Counted from the stretch's first letter, positions 7,366-17,095 are shown. The stretch is 64,000 nt of DNA from Bradyrhizobium hereditatis (GCF_020329435.1 NZ_JAGKJK010000001.1:310001-374000), one strand, 5' to 3'. Numbers and translations: made by a program. Notes: a model not told the origin generated them from the letters alone.

Positions 7366-8745
7366 TCAACGTGAATAGGCGGGACCGAGATGGCATGTGG
7401 AGCACCGCCTCAATGCCGATTGAGTAAGCCGCGAATGCGAAGCAATTGCACATTGCGGCGGCTTATCAAATACGGAGCGCGAGAACGGATGGCCCGGCAG
7501 CCACGCGCGATAGTCGAGCACCGCGAAGAGACGCTTTCCCTCGTCGCCTCGTAATGACGTCACCATGAACGTGGTGGGTCGTCCGGAGAGCGCGTACCAG
7601 GCCCAAGCGACGCGCGGACTTGCGAGTGGACACACCAGAATTCGAGCCGTTCCATAGGGGGACAAAGAGGTCGTGCCGTTAATCGTCGCCGCGCACTCGC
7701 AAGGAGCACGCGCGGCCCAACCGGGACGGATCGTGCCAGGCAGCACCGGCCGGCAGACCGGAGGACGGTCACGATAATGCGTGATTGTGTAACCCTGTGG
7801 ATCCAGAAGCAGCGAGTCCTGGGCCGTGATCCCGGCTTCCGGTCCCCCAAACGTGCGCGTGCGTTGTGCCGGCACGGTCCAGTCATACAGCACTTCTGCG
7901 GGGTACGGAGCTTCGTCGGAATCGAACGGCGTCATCAGGCCCGTGATCGCGAGCCTCTCGGGCCACTCGGTAAGAGGGTCCGCAGGACAATCTGCCTGCA
8001 GTTCGGGCATGATCTGGTTGATCTCGCTCTCCGCACGCGGGCCGGACTCCGATAGGTTGCCGATCAGGCCATGCAGCGTGCGCACCGAATTGCCGGTCAT
8101 TCTCGGTTTGGCCTGTCTGCAGGTGGCGTCGATCCCGGCTAGATCGGTCTCGTCGAGCGCATTAAATCGAACCTGATAGCTGAGCGCATATCCGCTGAAT
8201 GGTGGAAGGTGATCGCTTGCAAACGGAAAGACGAGACGAAACGGCGTTTGATCCGACGTCTTGAACCAGAGCCAATAGGTTGCAGGCTCTGGAGCGATCG
8301 CTGTTTTCCACCACTCAACCGGCGTGTCACCGATCGGTGCTGAGCCCGTGCATTGCGACTGCGGCGCAAGCCAGTCTGTCGGAAGCGGCCGCCAGCCGGT
8401 ATCGCCTAAAGCGCGGCACTCCTTGACGGTGGAGCCTTCCGACTTGAGGACATACGTCCGGTTGCCGGCAACGAACAAGTCCAGCGACCCGCCTTTGACA
8501 CCATGAAGCTTTACGCGCATCGCGGAAACACCGGCGTCGGCAACGATTTCGGCCAGCACGAGCTGCGCCTTCGTGAAGGGCGCCATCAGATAAGTACCGC
8601 GCCATTTCTTGGGCAGGCGCGGATGTGATGCCGAGCCGCAAGGGGCAAGCTGCGGCAGATCGAGTAGCGCGCGCGGTTCTTGCGCCATCGCAGGAGAGAG
8701 CAGGAGGAGGGCGATCGGTATCGTCATCAACACGCGCGGCAGCAT
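7366..8745 (-). CDS. Secreted cysteine-rich protein of unknown function (459 aa)
   Basis: No family recognised. A signal peptide (residues 1-21, ending AMAQ) leads an exported protein with at least ten cysteines spread along its length (for example LAPCGSASH, KECRALG, ATCRQAK, APCECAA, LVCPLAS). The last residues read RRCSTCHLGPAYSR, which contains a CxxCH pattern as used for haem c attachment, though at the extreme C-terminus it may be chance. The start at 8745 is preferred over an upstream in-frame start because GAGG precedes it and the signal peptide begins there. It lies between rne and the small EcfG-controlled gene, in a region that looks accessory. Confidence 0.72.
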   Translation of the reverse strand: MLPRVLMTIPIALLLLSPAMAQEPRALLDLPQLAPCGSASHPRLPKKWRGTYLMAPFTKAQLVLAEIVADAGVSAMRVKLHGVKGGSLDLFVAGNRTYVLKSEGSTVKECRALGDTGWRPLPTDWLAPQSQCTGSAPIGDTPVEWWKTAIAPEPATYWLWFKTSDQTPFRLVFPFASDHLPPFSGYALSYQVRFNALDETDLAGIDATCRQAKPRMTGNSVRTLHGLIGNLSESGPRAESEINQIMPELQADCPADPLTEWPERLAITGLMTPFDSDEAPYPAEVLYDWTVPAQRTRTFGGPEAGITAQDSLLLDPQGYTITHYRDRPPVCRPVLPGTIRPGWAARAPCECAATINGTTSLSPYGTARILVCPLASPRVAWAWYALSGRPTTFMVTSLRGDEGKRLFAVLDYRAWLPGHPFSRSVFDKPPQCAIASHSRLTQSALRRCSTCHLGPAYSR

Positions 8746-8950
8746 GGCGACCTCGCGGTAACCGGCTCCGCAGCTAACGTATGCCGCGATGTTTTGCTCC
8801 ACGGTATTGCCCGCGTCGTGGTGTCATGGTGGGAAGGCTAGCGAGCTAAAGAAGCCAAATTGCACGCCAATCTGAACAAGCAGGTCGATCCGTCCGACGT
8901 CGAGACGGCGCTCACCACGGGCTGAAGGCTGCCGGAGTTCGTTCAATAAA

Positions 8951-8977
8951 AAACCGCCCGGTTTTGCCGGGCGGTTT
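8951..8977 (-). terminator. Intrinsic terminator of rne
   Basis: An 11-bp perfect stem (AAACCGCCCGG / CCGGGCGGTTT) with a 5-base loop, followed on the minus strand by a T-rich run. It sits 20 bases after the rne stop codon. The plus-side flank is also T-rich, so it may work in both directions. Confidence 0.9.
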
Positions 8978-8996
8978 CTCTTTTGGTTCGATTCTT

Positions 8997-11900
8997 TTAC
9001 TCGCCGCTGCCGAAGCGGCGCGACCACCAGCCTGCCTTCCGTGGCGCGGCTTCGGTTGATGCCGCCGGCGCCGGTTCGGCTGCAGCGGGCGCGGGAGGTG
9101 CGACCGGCTCCGGCGCACTCTGGACCACGCCGGGTGCCCGTTCGGCTGGCGCGCTGGTCAGGAAGCTGACCTTCTCGCGCACGGTCGAACGTCGCCGCGC
9201 GGCGGCGCGCTCAGTTTCTTGCACGGTTTCTTCAGCCGCGGGGGCGGGCGCGCTCGCGACGGGCTCCGGCTGAGGCTCGGGCGCAGGCTGTGTCTCCGCC
9301 GGCTGCGCGGCCGGTTCGGGCTGAACGGGCGCTTGCACCAGCGATGGCGCGGGCTCAGTCGAGCCGCCGTCGAAATCGGCAACCGCGCTTGTCGCTTCCG
9401 GGGCCGAGGTCGGCCCAAGCTCGTCCGCGATCGATCCGGCAAGCCCGTCTTCCAATCCGCCACCACGCCGGCGGCGTCCGCCACGGCGGCCGCGACGGCG
9501 CGGGCGTCGCTCGCCACCGGCCGGCTGATCGCCGCGGACCACGCCGGGCTGTTCGTCGCCTTCGTCCTCGTCGGCTTCGCCGTCTTCGGCGGTCGCGCCT
9601 TCGACAGGCTCGCCTGCGGCGCGCATCGCGTCACCGTCCTCGCGCGGGGCCCCGCCTTCGCGCTGCTCGCCACGGCCGCGCCGGCGCCGCCGGCGTCTGC
9701 GGCGATGACCATCTCCTTCGCCTTCGCCAACTGCCGCTTCGGCGGCATCGTCGGTCAGGCCCTCCGTCTCCTCGGTTTCGATCTCGGATTCGGTTTCGAA
9801 GTCGTAGACTTCGTCATCGTCATAGGCTTCCTCGATCTGCGGCGGGAAGGCGGCAGCCTGCGCCGCCAGCAACGCCTTGGCGGCTTCCAGCGTGTGTACC
9901 TGCTCACCGCGATCGATGACGTAGGACTGCTGGCCGCTGACAGTAGCGTCGGCGACAATGGCCAGCGAAACCTTGAACGCGTTTTCGAGATCGCGCAGAT
10001 GGCCGCGCTTGTGGTTCAGCACATAGAGCGCAACATCAGTACGGGTGCGCACCACCAGATTATGGGTGGCGCCCTTCATCAGGATCTCCTCGATGCCGCG
10101 CAGCAATTGCAGCGCGACCGAGGAAACCGAGCGCACATGGCCGCTGCCGCCGCATTGCGGGCAGGGCTCGGTCGAGCTCTCCAGCACGCTGGCGCGGATG
10201 CGCTGGCGCGACATTTCCAAAAGGCCGAAATGCGAGATCCGCCCGACCTGGATGCGCGCACGATCCTGCCGCAGGCAGTCGGAGAGCTTGCGCTCGACCG
10301 CGCGGTTGTTGCGCTTCTCGTCCATGTCGATGAAGTCGATGACGATGAGGCCTGCAAGGTCGCGCAGCCTCAATTGCCGGGCGACTTCCTCGGCCGCTTC
10401 CATGTTGGTCTTGAGCGCAGTGTCCTCGATGTGGTGTTCGCGGGTCGAGCGGCCGGAGTTGACGTCGATCGAGACCAGCGCCTCGGTCTGGTTGATGACG
10501 ATATAGCCGCCGGAACGGAGCTGCACCGTCGGCGAGAACATCGCGTCGAGCTGGCTTTCGACGCCCATCCGCGAGAACAGCGGCTGGCCGTCGCGATACT
10601 GCTTCACCACCCGCACGTTGGAGGGCATCAGCATCTTCATGAAATCGCGGGCTTCCTGATAGCCAGCCTCGCCGGCGACCATGATTTCGTCGATTTCCTT
10701 GTTGTAGAGGTCGCGCAGCGAGCGCTTGATCAGCGAGCCTTCCTCATAGACGAGGGTGGGGGCCTGCGAGCGCAGCGTCATGTCGCGCACGGTTTCCCAC
10801 ATGCGGATCAGATATTCGAAGTCGCGCTTGATCTCCTGCTTTGTGCGTGACGCGCCGGCGGTGCGCAGAATGATCCCCATGCCCTCGGGTACGTCGAGGT
10901 CCTGCACCACTTCCTTCAGCCGCGAGCGGTCCTGGGCCGAGGTGATCTTGCGGCTGATGCCGCCGCCACGGGCGGTGTTGGGCATCAGCACGGCATAGCG
11001 GCCAGCCAGCGACAGATAGGTCGTCAGCGCCGCGCCCTTGTTGCCGCGCTCTTCCTTGACGACCTGAACCAGCATCACCTGGCGTCGCTTGATGACCTCT
11101 TGAATCTTGTACTGACGGCGAGGGCGGAACGGGCGCTCCGGAACTTCCTCCAGAACGTCATCGCCGCCGACGGATTCGACGACATCCTCTTCGGCGTCCT
11201 CCGCATCCTCCTCGTCGTCATGGGCCTCGTCGCCTTCCGGAGCGAGAGCGAACTCGTCCGGCGCCGCCGCGGCATATCCTTCGCCGGCGTGCTCGACATG
11301 CGGTGGCTCTTCGGCCTCGGCCACGGCTTCGCGCGGCTGCTCCTGACCATGATGCTCATCATGCGCCTGCTCAGCCGGCGCGTGCTCGACGGGAGCATCG
11401 GCGACGGCGTGTTCGGTGGGCGCTACCGAGGGCGCGCCGGACTCGGGTGCTGCTTCGGCAACTGGCGCTTCGCTTGCGGTTTCGGTCCGCTCGTCGGGGC
11501 GGGTCGATTCATCCTCATGGTGATCGCGCGGATGATCGGGATCATGACCACGCGCTTCCTGGTCGGGCGCTTCCTGCTCGTGGTAGGCTGCATCCTCGTG
11601 ATGCCCGGCATCGTGCGCCTGCGCCTCGTCGGCATAGACGTCGTCGTGCTCATGCGCCTCGCCCTCATAGGGCTGGGCCGCCTGCGCGGGATCTTCGCCG
11701 GCGCTCTCAATGACATTGCTCTGGACGCGGTCGCCATGGCCGCGGCGGCGGGCATTGCGGTGTCGCGAGCGGCGGCGGTGGCTGGAGCGAAGTTCGCTCT
11801 CTTCCTCGGCCTCGCGGTGGGCGCGCTCGTCGGCCTCGATCAGCGCCTGACGGTCGGCGACCGGGATCTGATAGTAGTCCGGATGAATTTCGCTGAAGGC

Positions 11901-12107
11901 CAGGAAGCCATGGCGGTTGCCGCCATACTCGATGAACGCCGCCTGCAGCGAGGGTTCTACGCGCGTGACTTTGGCGAGATAGATATTGCCGCGCAGTTGT
12001 TTGCGCTGAGCGGTCTCGAAATCAAATTCTTCGACGCGGTTGCCGCGGACCACAACGACCCGGGTCTCTTCCGGGTGGGTCGCGTCGATCAACATCTTGT
12101 TGGGCAT
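8997..12107 (-). CDS. rne: Ribonuclease E, degradosome scaffold, with long insert in the S1 domain
   Basis: Endoribonuclease of 1036 residues that starts mRNA decay and matures rRNA. The S1 domain begins at residue 40 (GNIYLAKVTRVEPSLQAAFI) but is broken at about residue 86 and resumes at about 335 (YKIQEVIKRRQVMLVQVVKEE). The insert is rich in Asp, Glu and His after a short Arg patch. The catalytic Asp residues lie in SIDVNSG (D548) and IDFIDMD (591-596); the Zn-link is CPQCGGSG (649-656). The C-terminal half is disordered, with an Arg run and an Arg/Gly region for RNA binding. The final GWWSRRF resembles the C-terminal motif that recruits PNPase in Caulobacter. The start MPNKML matches the family N-terminus; no strong ribosome site is seen. 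Confidence 0.96.
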   Translation of the reverse strand: MPNKMLIDATHPEETRVVVVRGNRVEEFDFETAQRKQLRGNIYLAKVTRVEPSLQAAFIEYGGNRHGFLAFSEIHPDYYQIPVADRQALIEADERAHREAEEESELRSSHRRRSRHRNARRRGHGDRVQSNVIESAGEDPAQAAQPYEGEAHEHDDVYADEAQAHDAGHHEDAAYHEQEAPDQEARGHDPDHPRDHHEDESTRPDERTETASEAPVAEAAPESGAPSVAPTEHAVADAPVEHAPAEQAHDEHHGQEQPREAVAEAEEPPHVEHAGEGYAAAAPDEFALAPEGDEAHDDEEDAEDAEEDVVESVGGDDVLEEVPERPFRPRRQYKIQEVIKRRQVMLVQVVKEERGNKGAALTTYLSLAGRYAVLMPNTARGGGISRKITSAQDRSRLKEVVQDLDVPEGMGIILRTAGASRTKQEIKRDFEYLIRMWETVRDMTLRSQAPTLVYEEGSLIKRSLRDLYNKEIDEIMVAGEAGYQEARDFMKMLMPSNVRVVKQYRDGQPLFSRMGVESQLDAMFSPTVQLRSGGYIVINQTEALVSIDVNSGRSTREHHIEDTALKTNMEAAEEVARQLRLRDLAGLIVIDFIDMDEKRNNRAVERKLSDCLRQDRARIQVGRISHFGLLEMSRQRIRASVLESSTEPCPQCGGSGHVRSVSSVALQLLRGIEEILMKGATHNLVVRTRTDVALYVLNHKRGHLRDLENAFKVSLAIVADATVSGQQSYVIDRGEQVHTLEAAKALLAAQAAAFPPQIEEAYDDDEVYDFETESEIETEETEGLTDDAAEAAVGEGEGDGHRRRRRRRRRGRGEQREGGAPREDGDAMRAAGEPVEGATAEDGEADEDEGDEQPGVVRGDQPAGGERRPRRRGRRGGRRRRGGGLEDGLAGSIADELGPTSAPEATSAVADFDGGSTEPAPSLVQAPVQPEPAAQPAETQPAPEPQPEPVASAPAPAAEETVQETERAAARRRSTVREKVSFLTSAPAERAPGVVQSAPEPVAPPAPAAAEPAPAASTEAAPRKAGWWSRRFGSGE

Positions 12108-12832
12108 TTTGGAACTCTTGACGGCGGCGGGCGCGGTGCATGGCGCGCGCAAATTGCGCGGCCCGGTGACGCGACGGTCCACCTGATTCGGGGGTGAGGG
12201 GAAGGCCAAAACGCACTTCTTGGCGCCGCGCCGAACGGGGGCCCACCAGAACAATACGACGTGCGAAGCTTTCGCCTCGCGTCGGCGCGGTCGTTCCGTG
12301 GATCTTGGTCGGCAACACAGTCTGGCGCATCAAGCGTCGGCCCGTCTGAACATGTTGGCGGAAAATGATACCGCCGTATCTTTCGCTGAAAGCCCCGGTT
12401 CGGCGCCTAGACGCCCGCCGGCCATCGCATATCGGACCGTTTTGAGGTCCGGATAATCAGTTTTGCCGTGTTCTCAAACCGTCCCTGGAAAATTACCTGG
12501 GATCGGACGCCGCTCGGGCTCGAAACCGCCGCTCCATGTCAGCCGCGCGCGGCGCTGGCTGGGGAGGGATCGGGAAAGACGCAGGTTCCTCCGACTTCGG
12601 AGGTTCCGGCGCTGCACCGGGAGGCTGAACGCGACACAACCGGGAGTATTAGCCGTCAGCACCCCGTACATACGTGGATTGGCGCCTGCGTGCAAGGGAA
12701 GCGCTAGGGAACCCTCCGGGCAGCGTCGCACTGCGGCAACACTAGCTTCTTTTCACCAAGCGTGCCTTAAGATCTGATTAACCCTATCGTCCTAATGCGG
12801 TAAGGGAAGGCTCCTCCGGAGGCACCGAATCG
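12108..12832. other. 725-base divergent leader region between rne and amiC
   Basis: No convincing gene. It must hold the rne promoter and leader (RNase E genes often have long autoregulatory leaders; known for E. coli) and the amiC promoter. A 6-bp hairpin with a 4-base loop lies at 12588-12603 (CCTCCG-ACTT-CGGAGG), and a self-complementary CCTCCGGAGG sits a few bases before the amiC start, where it could mask the ribosome site. Short reading frames here look like chance. Confidence 0.55.
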
Positions 12833-14179
12833 TTGTCGAGCCGCGCAAATCACCTTGTTTTGCTGGGATGTAGCGCATTGTGCGTTGCAGCATTGCTGTG
12901 CGGCCCGATGGTCGGGCCCAGCGTGGGCCAGGGACTGGCCCCTCAGCCCACGGCGCAAGGGCCGGCTTCCGCTACCGCCGTCCCCAATCCGGCAGCGGTG
13001 CCGAACTTCCCGGTCGCATCTGACGCCCGCCTGGCGGGTGACGCCAGGCAGACCCGTTTCATCCTCGACCTCGACAAGCCGGTCCAGTTTCGCGCCTTCG
13101 CGCTGGCGGACCCCTATCGAGTCGTGGTCGACCTTCCCCAGGTCAATTTCCAGCTTCCGGCTGGGATCGGCGCCGCAGGGCGGGGACTGGTCAAGGCGTT
13201 CCGCTATGGCCTCGTCATGCCGGGTGGGTCGCGGATCGTGTTCGACCTGTCCGGGCCTGCCAAGATCGCCAAATCCTACGTGCTGGAGGCGGCCAACGGC
13301 CAGCCGCCGCGGCTGGTGCTCGAACTCGAGCGCGCCGACCGCACCGCCTTTGTCCAGTCGCTGGCGCCAGAAAGCCGCCCCGAACTTCGGCCCGGGATCG
13401 CCGAGGCGAACGCTGCGGCAAGTCAGCCGGAAGCGCCAGCCGCAGCCGCTGCACCGCAGGCGTCTGACAAGCGCCCGGTGATCGTGATCGACCCAGGTCA
13501 TGGCGGCGCGGACAATGGCACGCAGGCCGGCGGCGCCGATGTCATGGAAAAGAATTTGGTGCTGACTTTCGGCCTGGCGCTACGCGACCGGATCGAGAAA
13601 TCCGGCAAGTATCGCGTGGTCATGACCCGGACGGATGACACCTTTGTTGCGCTTGCCGACCGCGTGAAGGTCGCTCGCAACGAAGGGGCGGCGCTGTTCG
13701 TCTCAATCCATGCGGACGCTTTGCCGCGCGGCGAAGGCGACGCCCAGGGCGCCACCATCTATACGTTGTCCGACAAGGCCTCCGACTCCGAGGCCGAACG
13801 GCTGGCGGATGTCGAAAACAAATCCGATGCAATTGGCGGGGTCAATCTCACTGACGAGCCGACCGAGGTCGCCGACATCCTGATCGATCTCGTTCAGCGC
13901 GAGACCAAGACTTTTTCAAACCGTTTCGCGCGCATCCTGATGAATGAGATGAAGAGTACGGTACGGATGCACAAGCATCCGCTGAAATCGGCCGGTTTCC
14001 GGGTCTTGAAGGCCCCGGACGTGCCCTCCGTGCTGGTCGAACTCGGCTACGTCTCGAACAAGGGCGACCTTGAGCATCTGGTGTCGGAAAATTGGCGGAA
14101 CAAAACCGTCGGCTCAATGGCGCAGGCAATTGATACGTTTCTGGCCAAACGGCTGGCAACTGCCGGACCAGGCAAGTGA
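12833..14179 (+). CDS. amiC: N-acetylmuramoyl-L-alanine amidase with AMIN domain
   Basis: Periplasmic zinc amidase of 448 residues that cuts the stem peptide from murein, needed for daughter-cell separation. Signal peptide about 1-33; AMIN domain about 74-167 (TRFILDLDKPVQFRAFAL...), which targets the septum; Amidase_3 domain about 215-440. Zinc ligands and catalytic residues are seen as DPGHGG (H223), VMEKNL (E239), SIHADA (H293) and LVELGY (E403). The start is TTG with GGAGG 11 bases upstream; no better ATG fits the signal peptide. It leads the cell-wall block before two PBP1a genes and prfB. Confidence 0.93.
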   Translation: MSSRANHLVLLGCSALCVAALLCGPMVGPSVGQGLAPQPTAQGPASATAVPNPAAVPNFPVASDARLAGDARQTRFILDLDKPVQFRAFALADPYRVVVDLPQVNFQLPAGIGAAGRGLVKAFRYGLVMPGGSRIVFDLSGPAKIAKSYVLEAANGQPPRLVLELERADRTAFVQSLAPESRPELRPGIAEANAAASQPEAPAAAAAPQASDKRPVIVIDPGHGGADNGTQAGGADVMEKNLVLTFGLALRDRIEKSGKYRVVMTRTDDTFVALADRVKVARNEGAALFVSIHADALPRGEGDAQGATIYTLSDKASDSEAERLADVENKSDAIGGVNLTDEPTEVADILIDLVQRETKTFSNRFARILMNEMKSTVRMHKHPLKSAGFRVLKAPDVPSVLVELGYVSNKGDLEHLVSENWRNKTVGSMAQAIDTFLAKRLATAGPGK

Positions 14180-14412
14180 ATTAGCGGTGCGCCTTGCCTC
14201 TAAGGTGGCCTGAAAAGGGTCCCGTCCGGTGGCACAAGCCCTAGTTTGGCCACAGCGGCAACGGTATAGAAATCGACTGTTGGTTTTCGGAATCGGTATT
14301 TGTCCGCCGGACCTTTTATTGTTCGACCGCGTAGCGGCAAGCCGTTTGGCTGGATTGCCGTGTTAGGTTAGTCGCTGATATCGGCGCACAGGGTTGGAAC
14401 GGAACTTCGAAC

Positions 14413-16944
14413 ATGCGCTTGCTGGTCCGGTTTTTGGGTTTCATGTTTGCCGCCGGGACCGTCGTGTTCCTGGTGGGCGTGGCCGGCGTCGCAGGGGCGA
14501 TCTGGCATTTCTCCAAGGACCTGCCGGACTATTCGCAGCTTCAGGATTACGAGCCGCCGGTCATGACGCGCGTGCACGCCTCCGACGGCGCGCTGCTCGG
14601 CGAGTATTCCAAGGAGCGCCGTCTCTATCTGCCGATCCAGGCGGTGCCCAAACTCGTCATCAACGCGTTCCTGGCGGCCGAGGACAAGAACTTCTACGAG
14701 CACGGCGGCATCGACTTCACCGGCATGGCGCGCGCGGGGGCGCTGTATATCCAGAATTACGGCTCCAACCGCCGTCCGCAGGGCGCCTCGACGATCACCC
14801 AGCAGGTCGCGAAAAACTTCCTCCTGACCAACGAGGTCTCCTTCACCCGCAAGATCAAGGAAGCCCTGCTGGCGATGCGCATCGAACGCGCCTATTCGAA
14901 GGACCGCATCCTCGAACTCTATCTCAACGAAATCTATCTCGGTCTCGGCGCCTACGGCATCGCCGCTGCCTCGCTGGTCTATTTCGACAAATCGGTTAAC
15001 GAACTCACGATCTCGGAAGCCTCCTATCTGGCGGCGCTGCCGAAGGCGCCCGCGGCGCTGCATCCGGTGCGTAACCGCGATCGCGCGGTGGAGCGGCGCA
15101 ACTACGTGATCGATCGCCTGGTGGAAAACGGCTGGATCAAGCAGGCCGACGCCGACAAGGCCCGCAAGGAACAGCTCAACGTCACCAGCCGCGGCAATGG
15201 CGCGCACACCTTCGCCGGCGAATATTTCGCCGAGGAAGTCCGGCGCGACATCTTCGAGCGCTACGGCGAAAAGAAGCTGTACGAAGGCGGCCTGTCGGTC
15301 CGCGCCACACTCGATCCGAAGATGCAGGTGATGGCGCGCAAGACCATGGTGGCCGGTCTCGTCAGATATGACGAAGCTCAGGGCTGGCGCGGACCCGTGA
15401 GCAAGCTCGATATCTCAGGCGACTGGGGCGTGAAGCTTGCCGATGTCAAATCGCTCAACGACATCTCGCCGTGGCGGATGGCCGTCGTGCTCGAGACGTC
15501 CGACCAGTCGGCGCGGATCGGCTTCCAGCCAAGCCGCGAACTCGGTGGCGCCGTCAGCAAGGTCAGGCAGACCGGCATCATTACGCTCGACGGTGTGCGC
15601 TGGGCCAAGGCGGCCTCCGGGCCTGCAAGGGGCAGGACGCCGACCTCGGTGGCGCAGGTGCTGTCGCCGGGCGACGTGATCTATGCCGACCCGCTGTTCG
15701 ACAAGGAAGGCAAGCCGGTCGAGGGTCAGTATCGCCTCCGGCAATTGCCTGAAGTGTCCGGCGCCATGGTCGCGATGGACCCATGGACCGGCCGCGTGCT
15801 GGCGATGGTCGGCGGCTTCTCGTTCGACCAGAGCCAGTTCAACCGCGCGACCCAGGCCTATCGGCAGCCGGGCTCCTCGTTTAAGCCGCTGGTCTATTCG
15901 GCGGCGATGGACAATGGCTATACGCCGTCGACCGTCGTGGTCGACGCGCCCATCGAAATCGACCAGGGGCAGGGCGCCGGCGTCTGGCGTCCGGAGAACT
16001 ATTCCTCCGGCAAATACGGCGGACCGACGACGCTGCGCAATGCGCTCCGGCAATCGCTGAACACCGTGACGGTGCGCCTCGCGCAGGACATCGGCATGCC
16101 CTTGATCGGCGAATATTCGAAGCGGTTCGGCGTTTACGACGAATTGCCGAATTATCTGTCCTACGCGCTTGGCGCCGGTGAAACCACTGTCATGCGCATG
16201 GTCACGGCCTATTCGATGTTCGCCAATGGCGGCCGCCGCGTGAAGCCCACCCTGATCGACCGCATCCAGGACCGCTACGGCCGCACCATCTTCAGGCATG
16301 ACGCGCGCGAGTGCCGCGGTTGCGATGCGCCCGGCGGCTGGAAGAATCAGCCCGAGCCGCAGCTCGTCGACCGCCGCGAGCAGGTGCTGGACCCGATGAC
16401 GGCCTACCAGATCACCTCGATGATGGAATATGTCGTGCAGGCCGGCACGGCGACGGTGGTCAAGGAAGTCGGCAAGCCGATTGCGGGCAAGACCGGCACC
16501 ACCAACGACGAAAAGGACGCCTGGTTCATCGGCTTCTCGCCGGATCTCGTGGTCGGCATCTATGTCGGCTTCGACAAGCCGCGCAACCTCGGCCGCGGCA
16601 TGACCGGCGGTCATCTCGCCGCGCCGATCGCCAAGGATTTTCTGAAACTCGCGCTCGCCGATAAGCCGCCGATCCCGTTCAAGGTGCCGGCCGGCATCAA
16701 GCTGGTCCGCGTCGATGCCAAGAGCGGCATGCGCGCCGGCCCGGGCGAGGGCGGCCGCACGATCCTCGAAGCGTTCAAGCCGGGCACCGCCCCGCCGGAT
16801 AATTACTCCGTCATTGGTGTCGCCGACATGGACGGCCGGGTGCCGCAGGGATACCCGCCAGGTTATAACCAAGGCTATCAGCAAGGTTATCAGCAGCCCG
16901 ACGCGGGCAATATCATGCGCCCGGGGACCGGCGGGCTCTACTAG
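14413..16944 (+). CDS. mrcA: Penicillin-binding protein 1A, first tandem copy
   Basis: Bifunctional murein synthase of 843 residues. An N-terminal membrane anchor (about 9-32) precedes the glycosyltransferase 51 domain: catalytic E90 in AAEDKNFYEHGG, QGASTITQQ (123-131) and the RKIKEALLAMRIE and YLNEIYLGLGAYG blocks. The transpeptidase domain has S488-S-F-K491, SLN and K693-T-G. An OB-like insert lies between them, and CRGCDAPGG forms a possible disulfide loop. The tail after the KTG box has a run of GYxQ repeats (GYNQGYQQGYQQ) not present in the second copy. The next gene is a diverged duplicate on the same strand. Placement after amiC and before prfB is the usual order in this group. Confidence 0.95.
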   Translation: MRLLVRFLGFMFAAGTVVFLVGVAGVAGAIWHFSKDLPDYSQLQDYEPPVMTRVHASDGALLGEYSKERRLYLPIQAVPKLVINAFLAAEDKNFYEHGGIDFTGMARAGALYIQNYGSNRRPQGASTITQQVAKNFLLTNEVSFTRKIKEALLAMRIERAYSKDRILELYLNEIYLGLGAYGIAAASLVYFDKSVNELTISEASYLAALPKAPAALHPVRNRDRAVERRNYVIDRLVENGWIKQADADKARKEQLNVTSRGNGAHTFAGEYFAEEVRRDIFERYGEKKLYEGGLSVRATLDPKMQVMARKTMVAGLVRYDEAQGWRGPVSKLDISGDWGVKLADVKSLNDISPWRMAVVLETSDQSARIGFQPSRELGGAVSKVRQTGIITLDGVRWAKAASGPARGRTPTSVAQVLSPGDVIYADPLFDKEGKPVEGQYRLRQLPEVSGAMVAMDPWTGRVLAMVGGFSFDQSQFNRATQAYRQPGSSFKPLVYSAAMDNGYTPSTVVVDAPIEIDQGQGAGVWRPENYSSGKYGGPTTLRNALRQSLNTVTVRLAQDIGMPLIGEYSKRFGVYDELPNYLSYALGAGETTVMRMVTAYSMFANGGRRVKPTLIDRIQDRYGRTIFRHDARECRGCDAPGGWKNQPEPQLVDRREQVLDPMTAYQITSMMEYVVQAGTATVVKEVGKPIAGKTGTTNDEKDAWFIGFSPDLVVGIYVGFDKPRNLGRGMTGGHLAAPIAKDFLKLALADKPPIPFKVPAGIKLVRVDAKSGMRAGPGEGGRTILEAFKPGTAPPDNYSVIGVADMDGRVPQGYPPGYNQGYQQGYQQPDAGNIMRPGTGGLY

Positions 16945-17073
16945 TCCAAGGGCCCGTTACAATCATAAGCTGTGCTTGGATGTTACCTGACATCGATCCA
17001 TGGATCGGGCCGTATCGCGGGTGAGCGAATTGCCCGATTTTGACCACGTGACCATGGGATAGCGTCAGACGGC

Positions 17074-17095
17074 GAATCCCTCGGTAGAGGGATTC
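17074..17095 (+). promoter_or_regulatory. Stem-loop in the leader of the second PBP1a gene
   Basis: A perfect 9-bp stem (GAATCCCTC / GAGGGATTC) with a GGTA loop, 55 bases before the start. There is no T-run after it, so it is more likely an mRNA leader structure or protein site than a terminator. A self-complementary 14-mer also lies at 16994-17007 in the same spacer. Confidence 0.5.

Noticed and set aside
9219..12197. Long plus-strand frames opposite rne (9219-10850, 11100-12197), the second looking hydrophobic
   Set aside because: The apparent membrane-like residues come from the complement of the acidic His-rich RNase E insert; the minus-strand gene explains the sequence.
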